From Streptomyces marincola (lineage in GTDB: Bacteria > Actinomycetota > Actinomycetes > Streptomycetales > Streptomycetaceae), in the NCBI RefSeq assembly GCF_020410765.1, contig NZ_CP084541.1, positions 2,555,001 through 2,619,000 of the forward strand: 64,000 nt of DNA, read 5' to 3'. The position numbers and the translations under genes are program-made. The notes beneath the pieces were generated by a model. That model saw nothing but the letters and a program-made list of their open reading frames with translations, did not search any database and had not been told where the DNA came from. Below are positions 9,779 through 18,536 of this stretch, piece after piece (positions within the stretch are counted from its first letter, which is position 1; every line of letters begins with the position of its first letter).

Positions 9779-12700
9779 CGCTGGTTGCTCCCGTCGCCGC
9801 GGTCGGTCCTGTGGTCGTAGGGCTGCCCGGCCTGGTCATGCGTCCGGCCGTCCCAGGCGGGGTACTGCTGCGGCGGGACCTGCCCGGGGGCCGCGCCCTC
9901 GTGGGGGGCGCCCTGGCCCTGGTAGGCGCCCTGGCCCGGCCAACTCCCTTGGTCGTGGCCCGGATACGCGCCCTGGTCCTGGTATCCGCCCGCTTCCTGG
10001 TACCCGCCCGTCCCCTGGTAGCCGCCCGCTTCCTGGTAGGGGCCGGGCCACGCGTCCGGGTCACCGCCCCACGAGCCCCCGCCCGGCTCCGCGGGGCCGG
10101 GGGGCGCCGCCGCGTACGGCGCCGCCTGCGGGGGAACGCCGGGCGCGGGGGCCGGAGGCCCGTCCGGCCCGACCGATTCGTCCGGCCCGTCCTGCGGCTC
10201 GGCACCCGGCGCGGCCGGCTCGCCCGCGCGCTGCGCGGCGTGGGCGCGCGCGGGCGGAGCGGCGCTCTGGCGCCGCGCGCGGCGGCCCTGGGGCGCGGCC
10301 TCGGGCTCGGGCTCGTCCGGCAGGTCGTCGTCGAGTTCGCGGCGGCGGCCCGGCAGCGCGAGCACGGTCAGCACGAGCAGGCCGAAGCCCTGCGCCCACG
10401 TCCACAGGGTGTGGGTGAACGGCGCCTCGTGCACGACGTCGAGGCGCCCGCCGCCCGCGGGCAGTTCGAAGCCCTGGGCCCAGCCGCCCACGGTCACGGC
10501 GGGCAGTTCCTGTCCGTCGAGGGTGGCCCGCCACCCGTCGGAGGCGGCGTCCGCGAGCCGCAGCACGCGCCCGGCCTCGCCGTTGGGCACGTCGGTGTGG
10601 ATCTCGACCGCGCCGGCGGGGACGGCGACCGCCGCCGCGGCGCCGCCCTGCTCCTCCGCGGGCACGATCATGGCGCGCGCGACCTCGCGGTCCACGCGCC
10701 ACAGCGCGCCCTCCTCCTGGCTGAGCCGCTGGAGTCCCGGGGTGGTGTCGAGCACCCGCTGGAGCCCGGGCGGCGAACCGTCCTGCACCAGCACGTACCG
10801 CACCCCGAAGGCGGCGAGCGCGGTGGTCTGGTCGGCGCCTGAACCCGCCACAAGGTCACCGACGACCCGGCTCAACCCGTCGTCGGGGCCGAGCAGTTCG
10901 GCGAGGTCGGCGTCGCCGAGGCGGGCGCCGGAGCCGCGGACCAGGCTGTAGTCGACGGCCGCGGCCGAGCCGTCGGCCACCGCGTCGCGGCCTGCCAGGA
11001 CGAGCGTGCGGGCCTGGTCCTGCCCCCGGCTCTCCTCGGCGACGAACGCCGGGACCTGCACGGGGCTGGTGCGCTCCAGCGGGCCGTCCGCGCCGCCGAT
11101 GACCCAGCCGGCCGCGACGAGCAGCGGTCCCGCGGCGGCCGCGCCCGCGATGGCCACGGCGACGGGCTGCCGCCAGCCGAAGCTCTGCGCGGCGACCCGG
11201 TACCGCGCGCCGTCCGCGCCGAGCACGGCGGCGGAGAGCAGCGCGATGCCGTTGACGAGCGTGGCCGGGCCCGCCCACCCCTCGCCGTCGGACCAGACCG
11301 CGAAGACGAACGCGACCAGGGCGACGGCCCACGCGGTGGTGACGGCCAGCCGCCGTTCGCCGCGCAGCAGCGCGCCGAGCGCGGCGAGCACGATGCCGAT
11401 GAGCAGCCAGGTGCCCGGGGTGCCGGGGCCGCCGGGGTTGAGGTTGAGGAGCTGGAACGCGGTGGCGTCGCCCGTGTCGAACGGCAGGCCCACCTCGCGC
11501 AGGAAGTCGCCCGGGCTGAGCAGGACCGACCAGGACCACGGGCCGAGCAGCACGAACGGGGTGAGCAGCACGGCCGCCGTCCGCAGCGCCTTGGCCCGGA
11601 CCAGCGCCGGGTCGAAGGGCAGCGGCAGGGCGAGGGCGAGCAGGGCGAGCAGAACGGCCAGCGGCCACATGACGGGTGTGAACGCGGTCGCGACCGTCAG
11701 CAGCAGGGCGCACGCCCATGTCGCGCGCCAGGAGCCGCGCCCCCCGGGGGTGGCGTAGCCGGCGGCCAGGACGGCCGTGCGGGCCAGCGGCGGCAGCAGC
11801 ACGGCGAGGACGGCGGTGCCGAGGTGGCCGCCGGCCAGGGCGCCGGTGACGGCGGGCAGGAACGCGTAGGCGACGGCGGCCCACGCGCGCAGCACGCGGG
11901 ACATGACCAGGGGGCGCGAGGTGAAGTAGGCGCTCAGGCCGGCCAGGGGCACGCAGGCGACCAGGGCGAGCGTCATCGTCAGGCCCGTGCTGCCGAGCAG
12001 CCCCGTGGCCAGCAGCGCCAGGAACGCGAGGTAGGGCGGCGCGGACTCGGTGCCGCCGGTGCCGATGGGCTGCCAGGTGCCGAAGTGCCGGTCCCACAGG
12101 GCGCCCGCGTCGTCCGGGGCGGGCAGCAGCGCGCCGCCGGAGAGGGCGCCGGTGCCGATGAGGTCGCGGCAGGCGACCAGCGCGGCGAGGAGCAGGCCGA
12201 GGAAGAGCAGGGGCCCGGGGCGGCGGAAGAGGCGCCTGAGGCGGGCGAACTGCTCGACTTCGAGCGAGTCGGCCTCGTCGTCCGAGGGGCCCGACTCGAC
12301 GGCCCCGTGCCGGCCGGCCGGCGCGGTCGCGGTCTCGGAGCGCCTGGCGAGGCCGCCCGCGGCCTGTTCGAGTGTGGTGCGGACGGTGGCGAGCGGCGGG
12401 GGGAACAGCGGGCGGAGGTCGCCGGGGTCGCCGCCGGCGGCGGCTCGTTCGCGGCGGCGCCGCGCGGTGAGCACGAGTCCCGGGCGCAGCAGGGTGCCGA
12501 GGAGTCCCGCGGCCTCGTCGACGGCGCGGCCCGGCAGTTTGCCGACGAGGTAGGCGAGGACGCGCAGCAGGGTGCCGAGGACGAGCCGGAAGACGATCCA
12601 GGGCAGCGCGCGCCCGCGGGCGTTGACGAGCAGGGTGTAGGCGGCGGCGGCCTTGTCGACGCGGTGCGGGTTGCCGCCGAGGCGTCCGGCGCAGTCGATG

Positions 12701-13542
12701 GAACGGCGCTCGCGCGAGGCGGCTTCCGCGTGCCGCAGGACGGCCTGGGGCGCGACGAGGACGCGGTGCCCCGCGGCCTGGGCCCGCCAGCACAGGTCGA
12801 GGTCGTCGCGCATGAGGGGCAACCGGCGGTCGAATCCGCCGAGTTGTTCGAAGACGTCGCGGCGGACGAGCATGCCGGCGGTGGAGACGGAGAGGACGGC
12901 GCGCACCTGGTCGTGCTGCCCCTGGTCCTGCTCGCGGCGGTCGAGGCCGGTCCAGCGGCGCCCGCTGTTGGCGATGGAGACGCCGACTTCGAGGAGTTGC
13001 TTGCGGTCGTACCAGCCGCGCAGTTTGGCGCCGATGATGGCGGCGGAGGGCGTGGCGTCGGCCTGCCTGAGCAGTTCGGCGAGCGCGTCCGGTTCCGGGG
13101 CGGCGTCGTCGTGGAGCAGCCACAGCCACTGGACGGGCTCGCCGAAGGGCAGTTCCGGCAGGTCGTAGGTGCTGGTGTCCCAGGTGCGGGTGACGGGGTC
13201 CCAGGCGCTGCGGCGCTTGAGGTAGGGCAGTTCCTCCGGCGTCAGGACCGGGGCGGTGCGGGCGGCTTCGGCGACCGCGCTGCCGAACCCGCTGCGGCGG
13301 GCGAGGTGCAGGACCCGGTCCGCGCCGATGGCCTCGGCGACCAGGGTGGCGGAGGCGTCGGCGCTTCCCGTGTCGGCGGCGATGACGTCCTGGACCGGCC
13401 GCTCCTGGCCGAGCAGGCCGCTCAGGACCTCGGGGAGCCAGCGTTCGCCGTCGTGCGAGACGAGGACGGCGGTGACGACGTGCCGCGGGAATTCGGGATG
13501 GGCGGCCTGCTGGGTCGCCGCCGGCTGGCTGTGCACGGACAT
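9775..13542 (-). CDS. large membrane glycosyltransferase, GT2 family
   Basis: 1,255-residue protein. Residues 20-270 are a GT-A domain (HVVTAVLVSHDGERWLPEVL, IAADTGSADAS, WLLHDDAAPEPDALAELL, MRDDLDLCWRAQAAGHRVL). A long hydrophobic middle section follows with more than ten membrane segments between about residues 440 and 900, then an extracellular part and a Gln/Tyr/Gly-rich repetitive C-terminal tail (QEAGGYQGTGGYQEAGGYQ). It likely transfers a sugar to a cell-envelope acceptor; the substrate is unknown. The start at 13542 gives the family N-terminus MSVHSQPAATQQAA, although no strong ribosome binding site is visible. Confidence 0.88.
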   Translation of the reverse strand: MSVHSQPAATQQAAHPEFPRHVVTAVLVSHDGERWLPEVLSGLLGQERPVQDVIAADTGSADASATLVAEAIGADRVLHLARRSGFGSAVAEAARTAPVLTPEELPYLKRRSAWDPVTRTWDTSTYDLPELPFGEPVQWLWLLHDDAAPEPDALAELLRQADATPSAAIIGAKLRGWYDRKQLLEVGVSIANSGRRWTGLDRREQDQGQHDQVRAVLSVSTAGMLVRRDVFEQLGGFDRRLPLMRDDLDLCWRAQAAGHRVLVAPQAVLRHAEAASRERRSIDCAGRLGGNPHRVDKAAAAYTLLVNARGRALPWIVFRLVLGTLLRVLAYLVGKLPGRAVDEAAGLLGTLLRPGLVLTARRRRERAAAGGDPGDLRPLFPPPLATVRTTLEQAAGGLARRSETATAPAGRHGAVESGPSDDEADSLEVEQFARLRRLFRRPGPLLFLGLLLAALVACRDLIGTGALSGGALLPAPDDAGALWDRHFGTWQPIGTGGTESAPPYLAFLALLATGLLGSTGLTMTLALVACVPLAGLSAYFTSRPLVMSRVLRAWAAVAYAFLPAVTGALAGGHLGTAVLAVLLPPLARTAVLAAGYATPGGRGSWRATWACALLLTVATAFTPVMWPLAVLLALLALALPLPFDPALVRAKALRTAAVLLTPFVLLGPWSWSVLLSPGDFLREVGLPFDTGDATAFQLLNLNPGGPGTPGTWLLIGIVLAALGALLRGERRLAVTTAWAVALVAFVFAVWSDGEGWAGPATLVNGIALLSAAVLGADGARYRVAAQSFGWRQPVAVAIAGAAAAGPLLVAAGWVIGGADGPLERTSPVQVPAFVAEESRGQDQARTLVLAGRDAVADGSAAAVDYSLVRGSGARLGDADLAELLGPDDGLSRVVGDLVAGSGADQTTALAAFGVRYVLVQDGSPPGLQRVLDTTPGLQRLSQEEGALWRVDREVARAMIVPAEEQGGAAAAVAVPAGAVEIHTDVPNGEAGRVLRLADAASDGWRATLDGQELPAVTVGGWAQGFELPAGGGRLDVVHEAPFTHTLWTWAQGFGLLVLTVLALPGRRRELDDDLPDEPEPEAAPQGRRARRQSAAPPARAHAAQRAGEPAAPGAEPQDGPDESVGPDGPPAPAPGVPPQAAPYAAAPPGPAEPGGGSWGGDPDAWPGPYQEAGGYQGTGGYQEAGGYQDQGAYPGHDQGSWPGQGAYQGQGAPHEGAAPGQVPPQQYPAWDGRTHDQAGQPYDHRTDRGDGSNQR

Positions 13543-13681
13543 CGAGGTGCTGGCCCCGGTTCTCGCTGGACGGTGTGGACGGTGCCGCCGCGCGGCGACG
13601 TCTCGGACAGCGCACCACACTAGCGCCCGCCGGGCCGACGCGGATGCGGTCAGCGGCCGGTCACCTGCTGTCGCTCCGTGC

Positions 13682-13945
13682 TCAGACAGCGGCCTTCTTG
13701 AGACGTCGGCGTTCACGCTCGGACAATCCGCCCCAGATGCCGAAACGTTCGTCGTTCGCGAGCGCGTATTCGAGGCATTCGGACCGCACCTCGCAGGCGA
13801 GACAGACTTTCTTCGCCTCGCGTGTGGAACCGCCCTTCTCGGGGAAGAACGACTCGGGATCGGTCTGGGCGCACAGGGCGCGTTCCTGCCAGCCCAGTTC
13901 CTCGTCCGCCTGATCGACCAGCAGTTGCTGGAACAGCTCGGTCAT
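13682..13945 (-). CDS. whiB: WhiB, Wbl-family iron-sulfur transcription factor
   Basis: 87 residues, the size of S. coelicolor WhiB, and as I remember that sequence almost identical. The four cluster-ligand cysteines are Cys25, Cys48, Cys51 and Cys57; the Wbl turn GIWGG is at 69-73, followed by the basic DNA-binding tail ERERRRLKKAAV. WhiB works with WhiA to start sporulation septation in aerial hyphae. The long upstream non-coding stretch fits a developmentally controlled gene. The rightward neighbour (cysteine dioxygenase) is divergent. Confidence 0.97.
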   Translation of the reverse strand: MTELFQQLLVDQADEELGWQERALCAQTDPESFFPEKGGSTREAKKVCLACEVRSECLEYALANDERFGIWGGLSERERRRLKKAAV

Positions 13946-14515
13946 ATGCGCGCCCCTCGTCTTCTTTGCTTCCCCGTGATGCCGCTGTTATCGATACCGC
14001 TCGAACGACACGAGTGAAATTACAGGCGGGGTGCTCACTGGCAGTCAAGCCACGATCTGTTATTCACCCGATGATTCACCCTGTGGCACCACAAGCGCAC
14101 GGAAAGTGTTCAAATCGACACAAAGTCACACCACTGGCCACGGTCTGCTGCCGTGTAATCCCGTTCCACTTCCACCACCTCCCCACATATCCCTACGGAT
14201 CGCCTCGGGTCGTGCCGCCCGCACCCGTGAAGGACGAACGAGTCCCCGGATCTGTTGCGCCCTATGCGGGACAGCGATCAGGATCACAGCCGGATCACGG
14301 ACGGGCAACGGCCCTCGGGCCCGCGGACAGCGCCGCGGTGGGTGCCCTTCTGTCCGTGAATCAGCCGCATAAACCTTTCCTCGGCCCGTACGGCGCGAAG
14401 TGGTGAAACGGGGTGGAAGAATGTCCCCGGCACCGGGCGCGCGCCCGGGCCCGCTCGCGGCGGCCGTTCCGCCGCGGCGCCCATCCGCACCGACCGATGG
14501 CGACACCTCCACTCC
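13946..14515 (-). promoter_or_regulatory. 570-bp upstream region of whiB, divergent from the dioxygenase gene
   Basis: No gene is convincing here; the ORFs are short and lack ribosome binding sites and family sequence. The whiB-proximal half is noticeably AT-richer than its surroundings. It holds a BldD-like box, two ATTCACCC repeats (14062-14069 and 14074-14081) and two GACAC pentamers (14007-14011 and 14117-14121), the core recognised by WhiA. The half near 14280-14515 is GC-rich and probably carries the dioxygenase promoter. Confidence 0.6.
14075..14089. promoter_or_regulatory. BldD-like box upstream of whiB
   Basis: TTCACCCTGTGGCAC matches 8 of the 9 fixed positions of the published BldD consensus nTnACnC(A/T)GnGTnAn; only T at position 12 is replaced by G. 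It lies about 130 bp upstream of the whiB start codon. BldD with cyclic di-GMP is known to repress sporulation genes in streptomycetes. Binding here is inferred. Confidence 0.45.
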
Positions 14516-15013
14516 ATGGACAACGACAACGCGATCGCCGGCGACCCGCTGGCGCTGCCGCACCTGCTGCCGCCCGTTCCCGAGCACCCGTCCACCGTCG
14601 CGCAGTTCGCGGCCCTGGCCACCGCGCTCGCGGGTGATCGCGCGTGTTGGGCGCCCCTGGTGCGGTACGACGCGGCCAGCCGCTGGTACCACCGGCTGCG
14701 CACGGGCCCCGGGTACGAGGTGTGGCTGCTGAGCTGGGTGCCGGGGCAGGGCAGCGGGCGGCACGACCACGGCGCCTCCACCGGCCTGTACACCGTGCTC
14801 GACGGCGCGCTCACCGAGGAGGCGCGCGGCGGGAGCCGCGTGCTGGCGCCGGGTGCGCTGCGGATGCTCGCGCCCGGCTCCGTGCACGAGGTCGTCAACG
14901 TCTCGCTCGCCCCGGCCGTCAGCCTGCACGTCTACTTCCCCGGGCTCACCGAGATGCGCATGCACCCCAGGTCCCGCGCGGAACCCGTGCCCCGGGACTC
15001 CCTCGCCTGCTGA
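14516..15013 (+). CDS. cysteine dioxygenase family protein (cupin)
   Basis: 165-residue cytosolic cupin of the cysteine dioxygenase family, which oxidises L-cysteine to cysteine sulfinate with a mononuclear iron centre. The three His ligands are visible: His83 and His85 in GSGRHDHGASTGLYTVLDG and His124 in APGSVHEVVN. A typical bacterial N-terminal helical part (TVAQFAALATALAGD) precedes the barrel. The ATG at 14516 is the first start giving this domain. The fbiA gene starts 13 bp after its stop, so the two may be cotranscribed. Confidence 0.9.
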   Translation: MDNDNAIAGDPLALPHLLPPVPEHPSTVAQFAALATALAGDRACWAPLVRYDAASRWYHRLRTGPGYEVWLLSWVPGQGSGRHDHGASTGLYTVLDGALTEEARGGSRVLAPGALRMLAPGSVHEVVNVSLAPAVSLHVYFPGLTEMRMHPRSRAEPVPRDSLAC

Positions 15014-15026
15014 CAGACTGGGCCGC

Positions 15027-15992
15027 ATGCAACGCATCGTGGTTCTGTCCGGCGGTATCGGCGGCGCCCGCTTCCTGCGCGGCCTGCGGCGCGCCGCCCC
15101 CGAGGCCGGCATCACCGTCATCGGCAACACCGGTGACGACATCCATCTGTTCGGCCTGAAGGTGTGTCCCGACCTCGACACGGTGATGTACACGCTGGGC
15201 GGCGGCATCCACGAGGAGCAGGGCTGGGGCCGGGCGGACGAGACGTTCGCCGTGAAGGAGGAGCTGGCCGCCTACGGCGTCGGCCCCGAGTGGTTCGGCC
15301 TGGGCGACCGGGACTTCGCCACCCACATCGTCAGGACCCAGATGGTCGGGGCGGGTTATCCGCTCAGCGCCGTGACCGAGGCGCTGTGCCGCCGCTGGGA
15401 GCCGGGCGTGACGCTGCTGCCGATGACGGACGACCGGGTCGAGACGCACGTCGTCGTCGACGACGGCGAGGGCGGGCGCAAGGCCGTGCACTTCCAGGAG
15501 TACTGGGTGCGCATGCGCGCCTCGGTGCCCGCGCACGCCGTGGTGCCGGTGGGCGCGGACCAGGCGACGCCCGCCCCCGGCGTGCTCCAAGCGCTCGCCG
15601 AGGCCGATGTGATCATCTTCCCGCCCTCGAACCCCGTCGTGAGCGTCGGCACCATCCTGGCCGTGCCCGGCGTGCGCGAGGGCATCGCCGAGGCGGGCGT
15701 GCCGGTGGTGGGCCTGTCCCCGATCATCGGGAACGCCCCGGTGCGCGGCATGGCCGACAAGGTGCTCGCCGCCGTCGGCGTGCCCGCGACCGCCGCGGCC
15801 GTCGCCCAGCACTACGGCTCCGGGCTGCTCGACGGCTGGCTCGTGGACACCGTCGACGCGGACGCCGTCGGCGCGGTGGAGGCGGACGGCATCCGCTGCC
15901 GGGCCGTTCCCCTGCTGATGACCGACCTCGACGCCACCGCCGCGATGGCGCGCGAGGCCCTCGCGCTCGCCGAGGAGGTCAGGGCCGCATGA
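15027..15992 (+). CDS. fbiA: 2-phospho-L-lactate transferase (CofD/FbiA), F420 biosynthesis
   Basis: Transfers the phospholactyl or enolpyruvyl-phosphate moiety from the activated guanosine intermediate onto Fo to make (dehydro)F420-0. The 321-residue protein starts MQRIVVLSGGIGGARFLRGL, with the family glycine-rich loop, followed by VIGNTGDDIHLFGLKVCPDL and VIIFPPSNPVVSVGTIL. Its stop overlaps the start of fbiB (ATGA at 15989-15992), so the two are translationally coupled and provide consecutive steps of one pathway. Confidence 0.96.
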   Translation: MQRIVVLSGGIGGARFLRGLRRAAPEAGITVIGNTGDDIHLFGLKVCPDLDTVMYTLGGGIHEEQGWGRADETFAVKEELAAYGVGPEWFGLGDRDFATHIVRTQMVGAGYPLSAVTEALCRRWEPGVTLLPMTDDRVETHVVVDDGEGGRKAVHFQEYWVRMRASVPAHAVVPVGADQATPAPGVLQALAEADVIIFPPSNPVVSVGTILAVPGVREGIAEAGVPVVGLSPIIGNAPVRGMADKVLAAVGVPATAAAVAQHYGSGLLDGWLVDTVDADAVGAVEADGIRCRAVPLLMTDLDATAAMAREALALAEEVRAA

Positions 15993-17320
15993 CCGCTCCG
16001 GACGCCGCCGCGCCCCCCGCCTACCGGGTGTGGGCCCTGCCGGGCGTGCCCGAGGTCGCGCCGGGCGACGAGCCGGCCAAGCTGATCGCCGAGGCCGCCA
16101 CGGCTCCCGGGCTGCCCGGGCTCGTCGACGGCGACATCCTCGTCGTCACCTCGAAGATCCTCAGCAAGGCGGAGGGCCGCGTGCTGCGCGCCGACGACCG
16201 GGAGGAGGCCATCGACGCGGAGACCGTGCGCGTCGTCGCGCGGCGCGGTCCCGCCCGCATCGTCGAGACCCGGCACGGCTTCGTGATGGCGGCGGCCGGG
16301 GTCGACGCCTCCAACACCCCGCCGGGCACGGTGCTGCTGCTGCCCGAGGACCCCGACGCCTCGGCCGCCCGCGTACGGGACGGGCTGCGCGCGCTGCTGG
16401 GCGTCGAGGTCGGGGTGGTCGTGACCGACACGTTCGGCCGGCCCTGGCGCGAGGGGCAGACGGACGTCGCGATCGGCGCCGCCGGCGTCGAGGTGCTCGA
16501 CGACCTGCGCGGCAGGACCGACCCGCACGGCAACCCGCTCGGCGTGACCATCACCGCCGTCGCGGACGAGATCGCCGCCGCGGGCGAACTGGTCAAGGGC
16601 AAGACGGACGGCCTGCCGGTCGCCGTCGTCCGCGGCCTCGGCCACCGGGTCGTCGCGGCGGGCGGCACCGGGCGCGACCTGATCCGCCCGGCCGCCGACG
16701 ACATGTTCAGGCTCGGCACCTCGGAGGCCGTGCGCGAGGCGGTGACGCTGCGCCGCACGGTGCGGGAGTTCACCGACGCGCCGGTCGACCCGGCGGCCGT
16801 GCGCCGGGCGGTGGCCGCCGCGGTGACCGCGCCCGCGCCGCACCACACCACGCCGTGGCGGTTCGTGCTGCTCGAATCGGCGGAGGCCAGGACCGCGCTG
16901 CTCGACGCGATGCGCGAGGCGTGGATCGCGGACCTGCGGCGCGACGGGAAGTCCGAGGAGAGCATCGAACGCCGCGTCCGGCGCGGCGAGGTGCTGCGGG
17001 CCGCCCCCTACCTCGTGGTGCCCTGCCTCGTCGCGGACGGGGCGCACGACTACCCGGACGCGCGCCGGGCCGCCGCGGAACGCGAGATGTTCGTGGTGGC
17101 CGCGGGCGCCGGCGTGCAGAACCTGCTGGTGGCCCTGGCCGGGGAGGGGCTCGGCTCGGCCTGGGTCTCCTCGACGATGTTCTGCCGCGACGTGGTGCGC
17201 GCGACGCTCGGCCTGCCGGAGGACTGGGACCCGATGGGCACGGTCGCCGTGGGCCACGCCGCCGCGCCCCCGCGCCCCCGCCCGCCGCGCGCCGCCGACG
17301 CGTTCATCACCGTCCGCTGA
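15989..17320 (+). CDS. fbiB: bifunctional F420-0 gamma-glutamyl ligase / FMN-binding nitroreductase-like protein
   Basis: 443 residues. The N-terminal ligase domain (residues about 12-250) has ILVVTSKILSKAEGR and GVVVTDTFGRPWREGQTDVA; it adds glutamate residues to F420-0. The C-terminal nitroreductase-like domain starts near residue 252 (LRRTVREFTDAPVDPAAVRR) and ends TVAVGHAA; in mycobacteria it reduces dehydro-F420-0. Both domains are needed for full F420 production. GGAGG lies upstream of the coupled ATG at 15989. Confidence 0.96.
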   Translation: MTAPDAAAPPAYRVWALPGVPEVAPGDEPAKLIAEAATAPGLPGLVDGDILVVTSKILSKAEGRVLRADDREEAIDAETVRVVARRGPARIVETRHGFVMAAAGVDASNTPPGTVLLLPEDPDASAARVRDGLRALLGVEVGVVVTDTFGRPWREGQTDVAIGAAGVEVLDDLRGRTDPHGNPLGVTITAVADEIAAAGELVKGKTDGLPVAVVRGLGHRVVAAGGTGRDLIRPAADDMFRLGTSEAVREAVTLRRTVREFTDAPVDPAAVRRAVAAAVTAPAPHHTTPWRFVLLESAEARTALLDAMREAWIADLRRDGKSEESIERRVRRGEVLRAAPYLVVPCLVADGAHDYPDARRAAAEREMFVVAAGAGVQNLLVALAGEGLGSAWVSSTMFCRDVVRATLGLPEDWDPMGTVAVGHAAAPPRPRPPRAADAFITVR

Positions 17321-17324
17321 CCCG

Positions 17325-17353
17325 CGGGCGCCCGGTGAGCCGCGTGGCGCCCG
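17325..17353. terminator. hairpin between convergent fbiB and LCP gene
   Basis: CGGGCGCC (17325-17332) pairs with GGCGCCCG (17346-17353) across a 13-base loop. It lies directly after the fbiB stop codon and just before the 3' end of the convergent LCP gene. There is no T tract, as is common for streptomycete terminators. Confidence 0.45.
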
Positions 17354-17364
17354 GGTGCCCGCGC

Positions 17365-18444
17365 TCAGCAGGTGATCTCGTCCGCGCGGGCCGTGGCCGC
17401 CGGTCCCGGCGTGCCGCCCGCGCCCTCGGGACGCGGCGGCTCCGGCAGCGGGCCGTCGACGCGCAGCGCCGCGAACAGGCGGCCCGCCGCCTCCCGGTCC
17501 CACACCACCGTCGAGCCGAGCCCCGGCACGTGCCGCGCGGTGTCCGCGACGGGCACGGAGGTGAAACGGGCCTGCGCGGTCTCGAAGTGCCGCAGCACGC
17601 CGGCGAGCGCGAGCATCTCCTCGGCGCCGAAGCCGGGGTCGGCGCGCACCGAGCCGAGCAGCGCCCGCGCGGTGGCGCCGGCCTTCGCCGGGTTGAGCAG
17701 CACGCCGCTGCTGACGGCCTCGTCGAGGAACGCGGCCAGGAAGCGCTGCTGCCGTTCCATGCGGGCGAAGTCCGAGCCGCCGTCGAGGTGGCGGGCCCGC
17801 ACGTACGCGAGGGCCTCGGCGCCGTCCAGCCTGCTGGTGCCGGCCGGCAGGTCGAGCCCCGAGTAACTGTCCTTCAACGGGCGCGCGCTGCACAGCCGCA
17901 CGCCGCCGACCTCGTCCACCGCGCGCATGAAACTGACGAAGCTGACCTCGACGTAGTGGTCGACGCGCAGCCCCGTCAGCCCCTCGACGGTGCTGACCAT
18001 GAGGGGCGGGCCGCCGTGCGAGAGCGCGGCGTTGAGCTTGTCGGCGTGCGCCGGGTGCCGTTCCCCCGAGTCCGCGAAGTCGTGCGCGGGCAGCTCGGCG
18101 TAGGAGTCGCGCGGCAGGCTCACGACGGTGGCGCGGTCGCGGGCCTCGGACACGTGCAGCAGCAGCACGGCGTCCGCGCACCGGCACGAGGCGTCCCCGA
18201 CGTGGTACCTGTCGCGTTCCTCCGCGGTGAGGCCTTCGCGTGAATCGGTGCCGATGAGCAGGATGTTGAGCCCCGCCCCGGCCTCGGGCCGCTCGCGGAG
18301 GCCGCGGAACGGGTCGACCCGGTGGACGCCGTTCTCCGCCGAGGTGACCATCGCGTGGCCGGCGCCGCTGGCCGTGAGCACCAGCGCGGCCAGCGCGGTC
18401 GCGATGCGCAGCCCCCAGCGGCGGCCGTCGCGTCGAGCGTGCAT
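17365..18444 (-). CDS. LCP (LytR-CpsA-Psr) family protein, short form
   Basis: 359 residues. An N-terminal membrane anchor (residues about 11-31, RIATALAALVLTASGAGHAM) is followed by an extracellular LCP domain: ILLIGTDSREG with the Asp and Arg of the active site, VVSLPRDSYAELP, then HADKLNAALSHGGP and GVRLCSARPLKD. LCP proteins attach anionic glycopolymers from lipid carriers to peptidoglycan. The ATG at 18444 is chosen over an upstream GTG because GGGAGGT precedes it at 6 bases. It lacks the LytR_C domain of its two neighbours. Confidence 0.93.
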   Translation of the reverse strand: MHARRDGRRWGLRIATALAALVLTASGAGHAMVTSAENGVHRVDPFRGLRERPEAGAGLNILLIGTDSREGLTAEERDRYHVGDASCRCADAVLLLHVSEARDRATVVSLPRDSYAELPAHDFADSGERHPAHADKLNAALSHGGPPLMVSTVEGLTGLRVDHYVEVSFVSFMRAVDEVGGVRLCSARPLKDSYSGLDLPAGTSRLDGAEALAYVRARHLDGGSDFARMERQQRFLAAFLDEAVSSGVLLNPAKAGATARALLGSVRADPGFGAEEMLALAGVLRHFETAQARFTSVPVADTARHVPGLGSTVVWDREAAGRLFAALRVDGPLPEPPRPEGAGGTPGPAATARADEITC

Positions 18445-18536
18445 GCGGACACCTCCCGCGGTCACCGTATGGCCATACGATCTACGGCCCTGGGGTGGCG
18501 CGCGCCCGGGTCCCCCGATCGCGGTAACGTGAGCCG

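Noticed and set aside
14031..14406. Short plus-strand frames in the whiB upstream region
   Set aside because: There is no ribosome binding site or recognisable sequence, and the interval fits a regulatory region.
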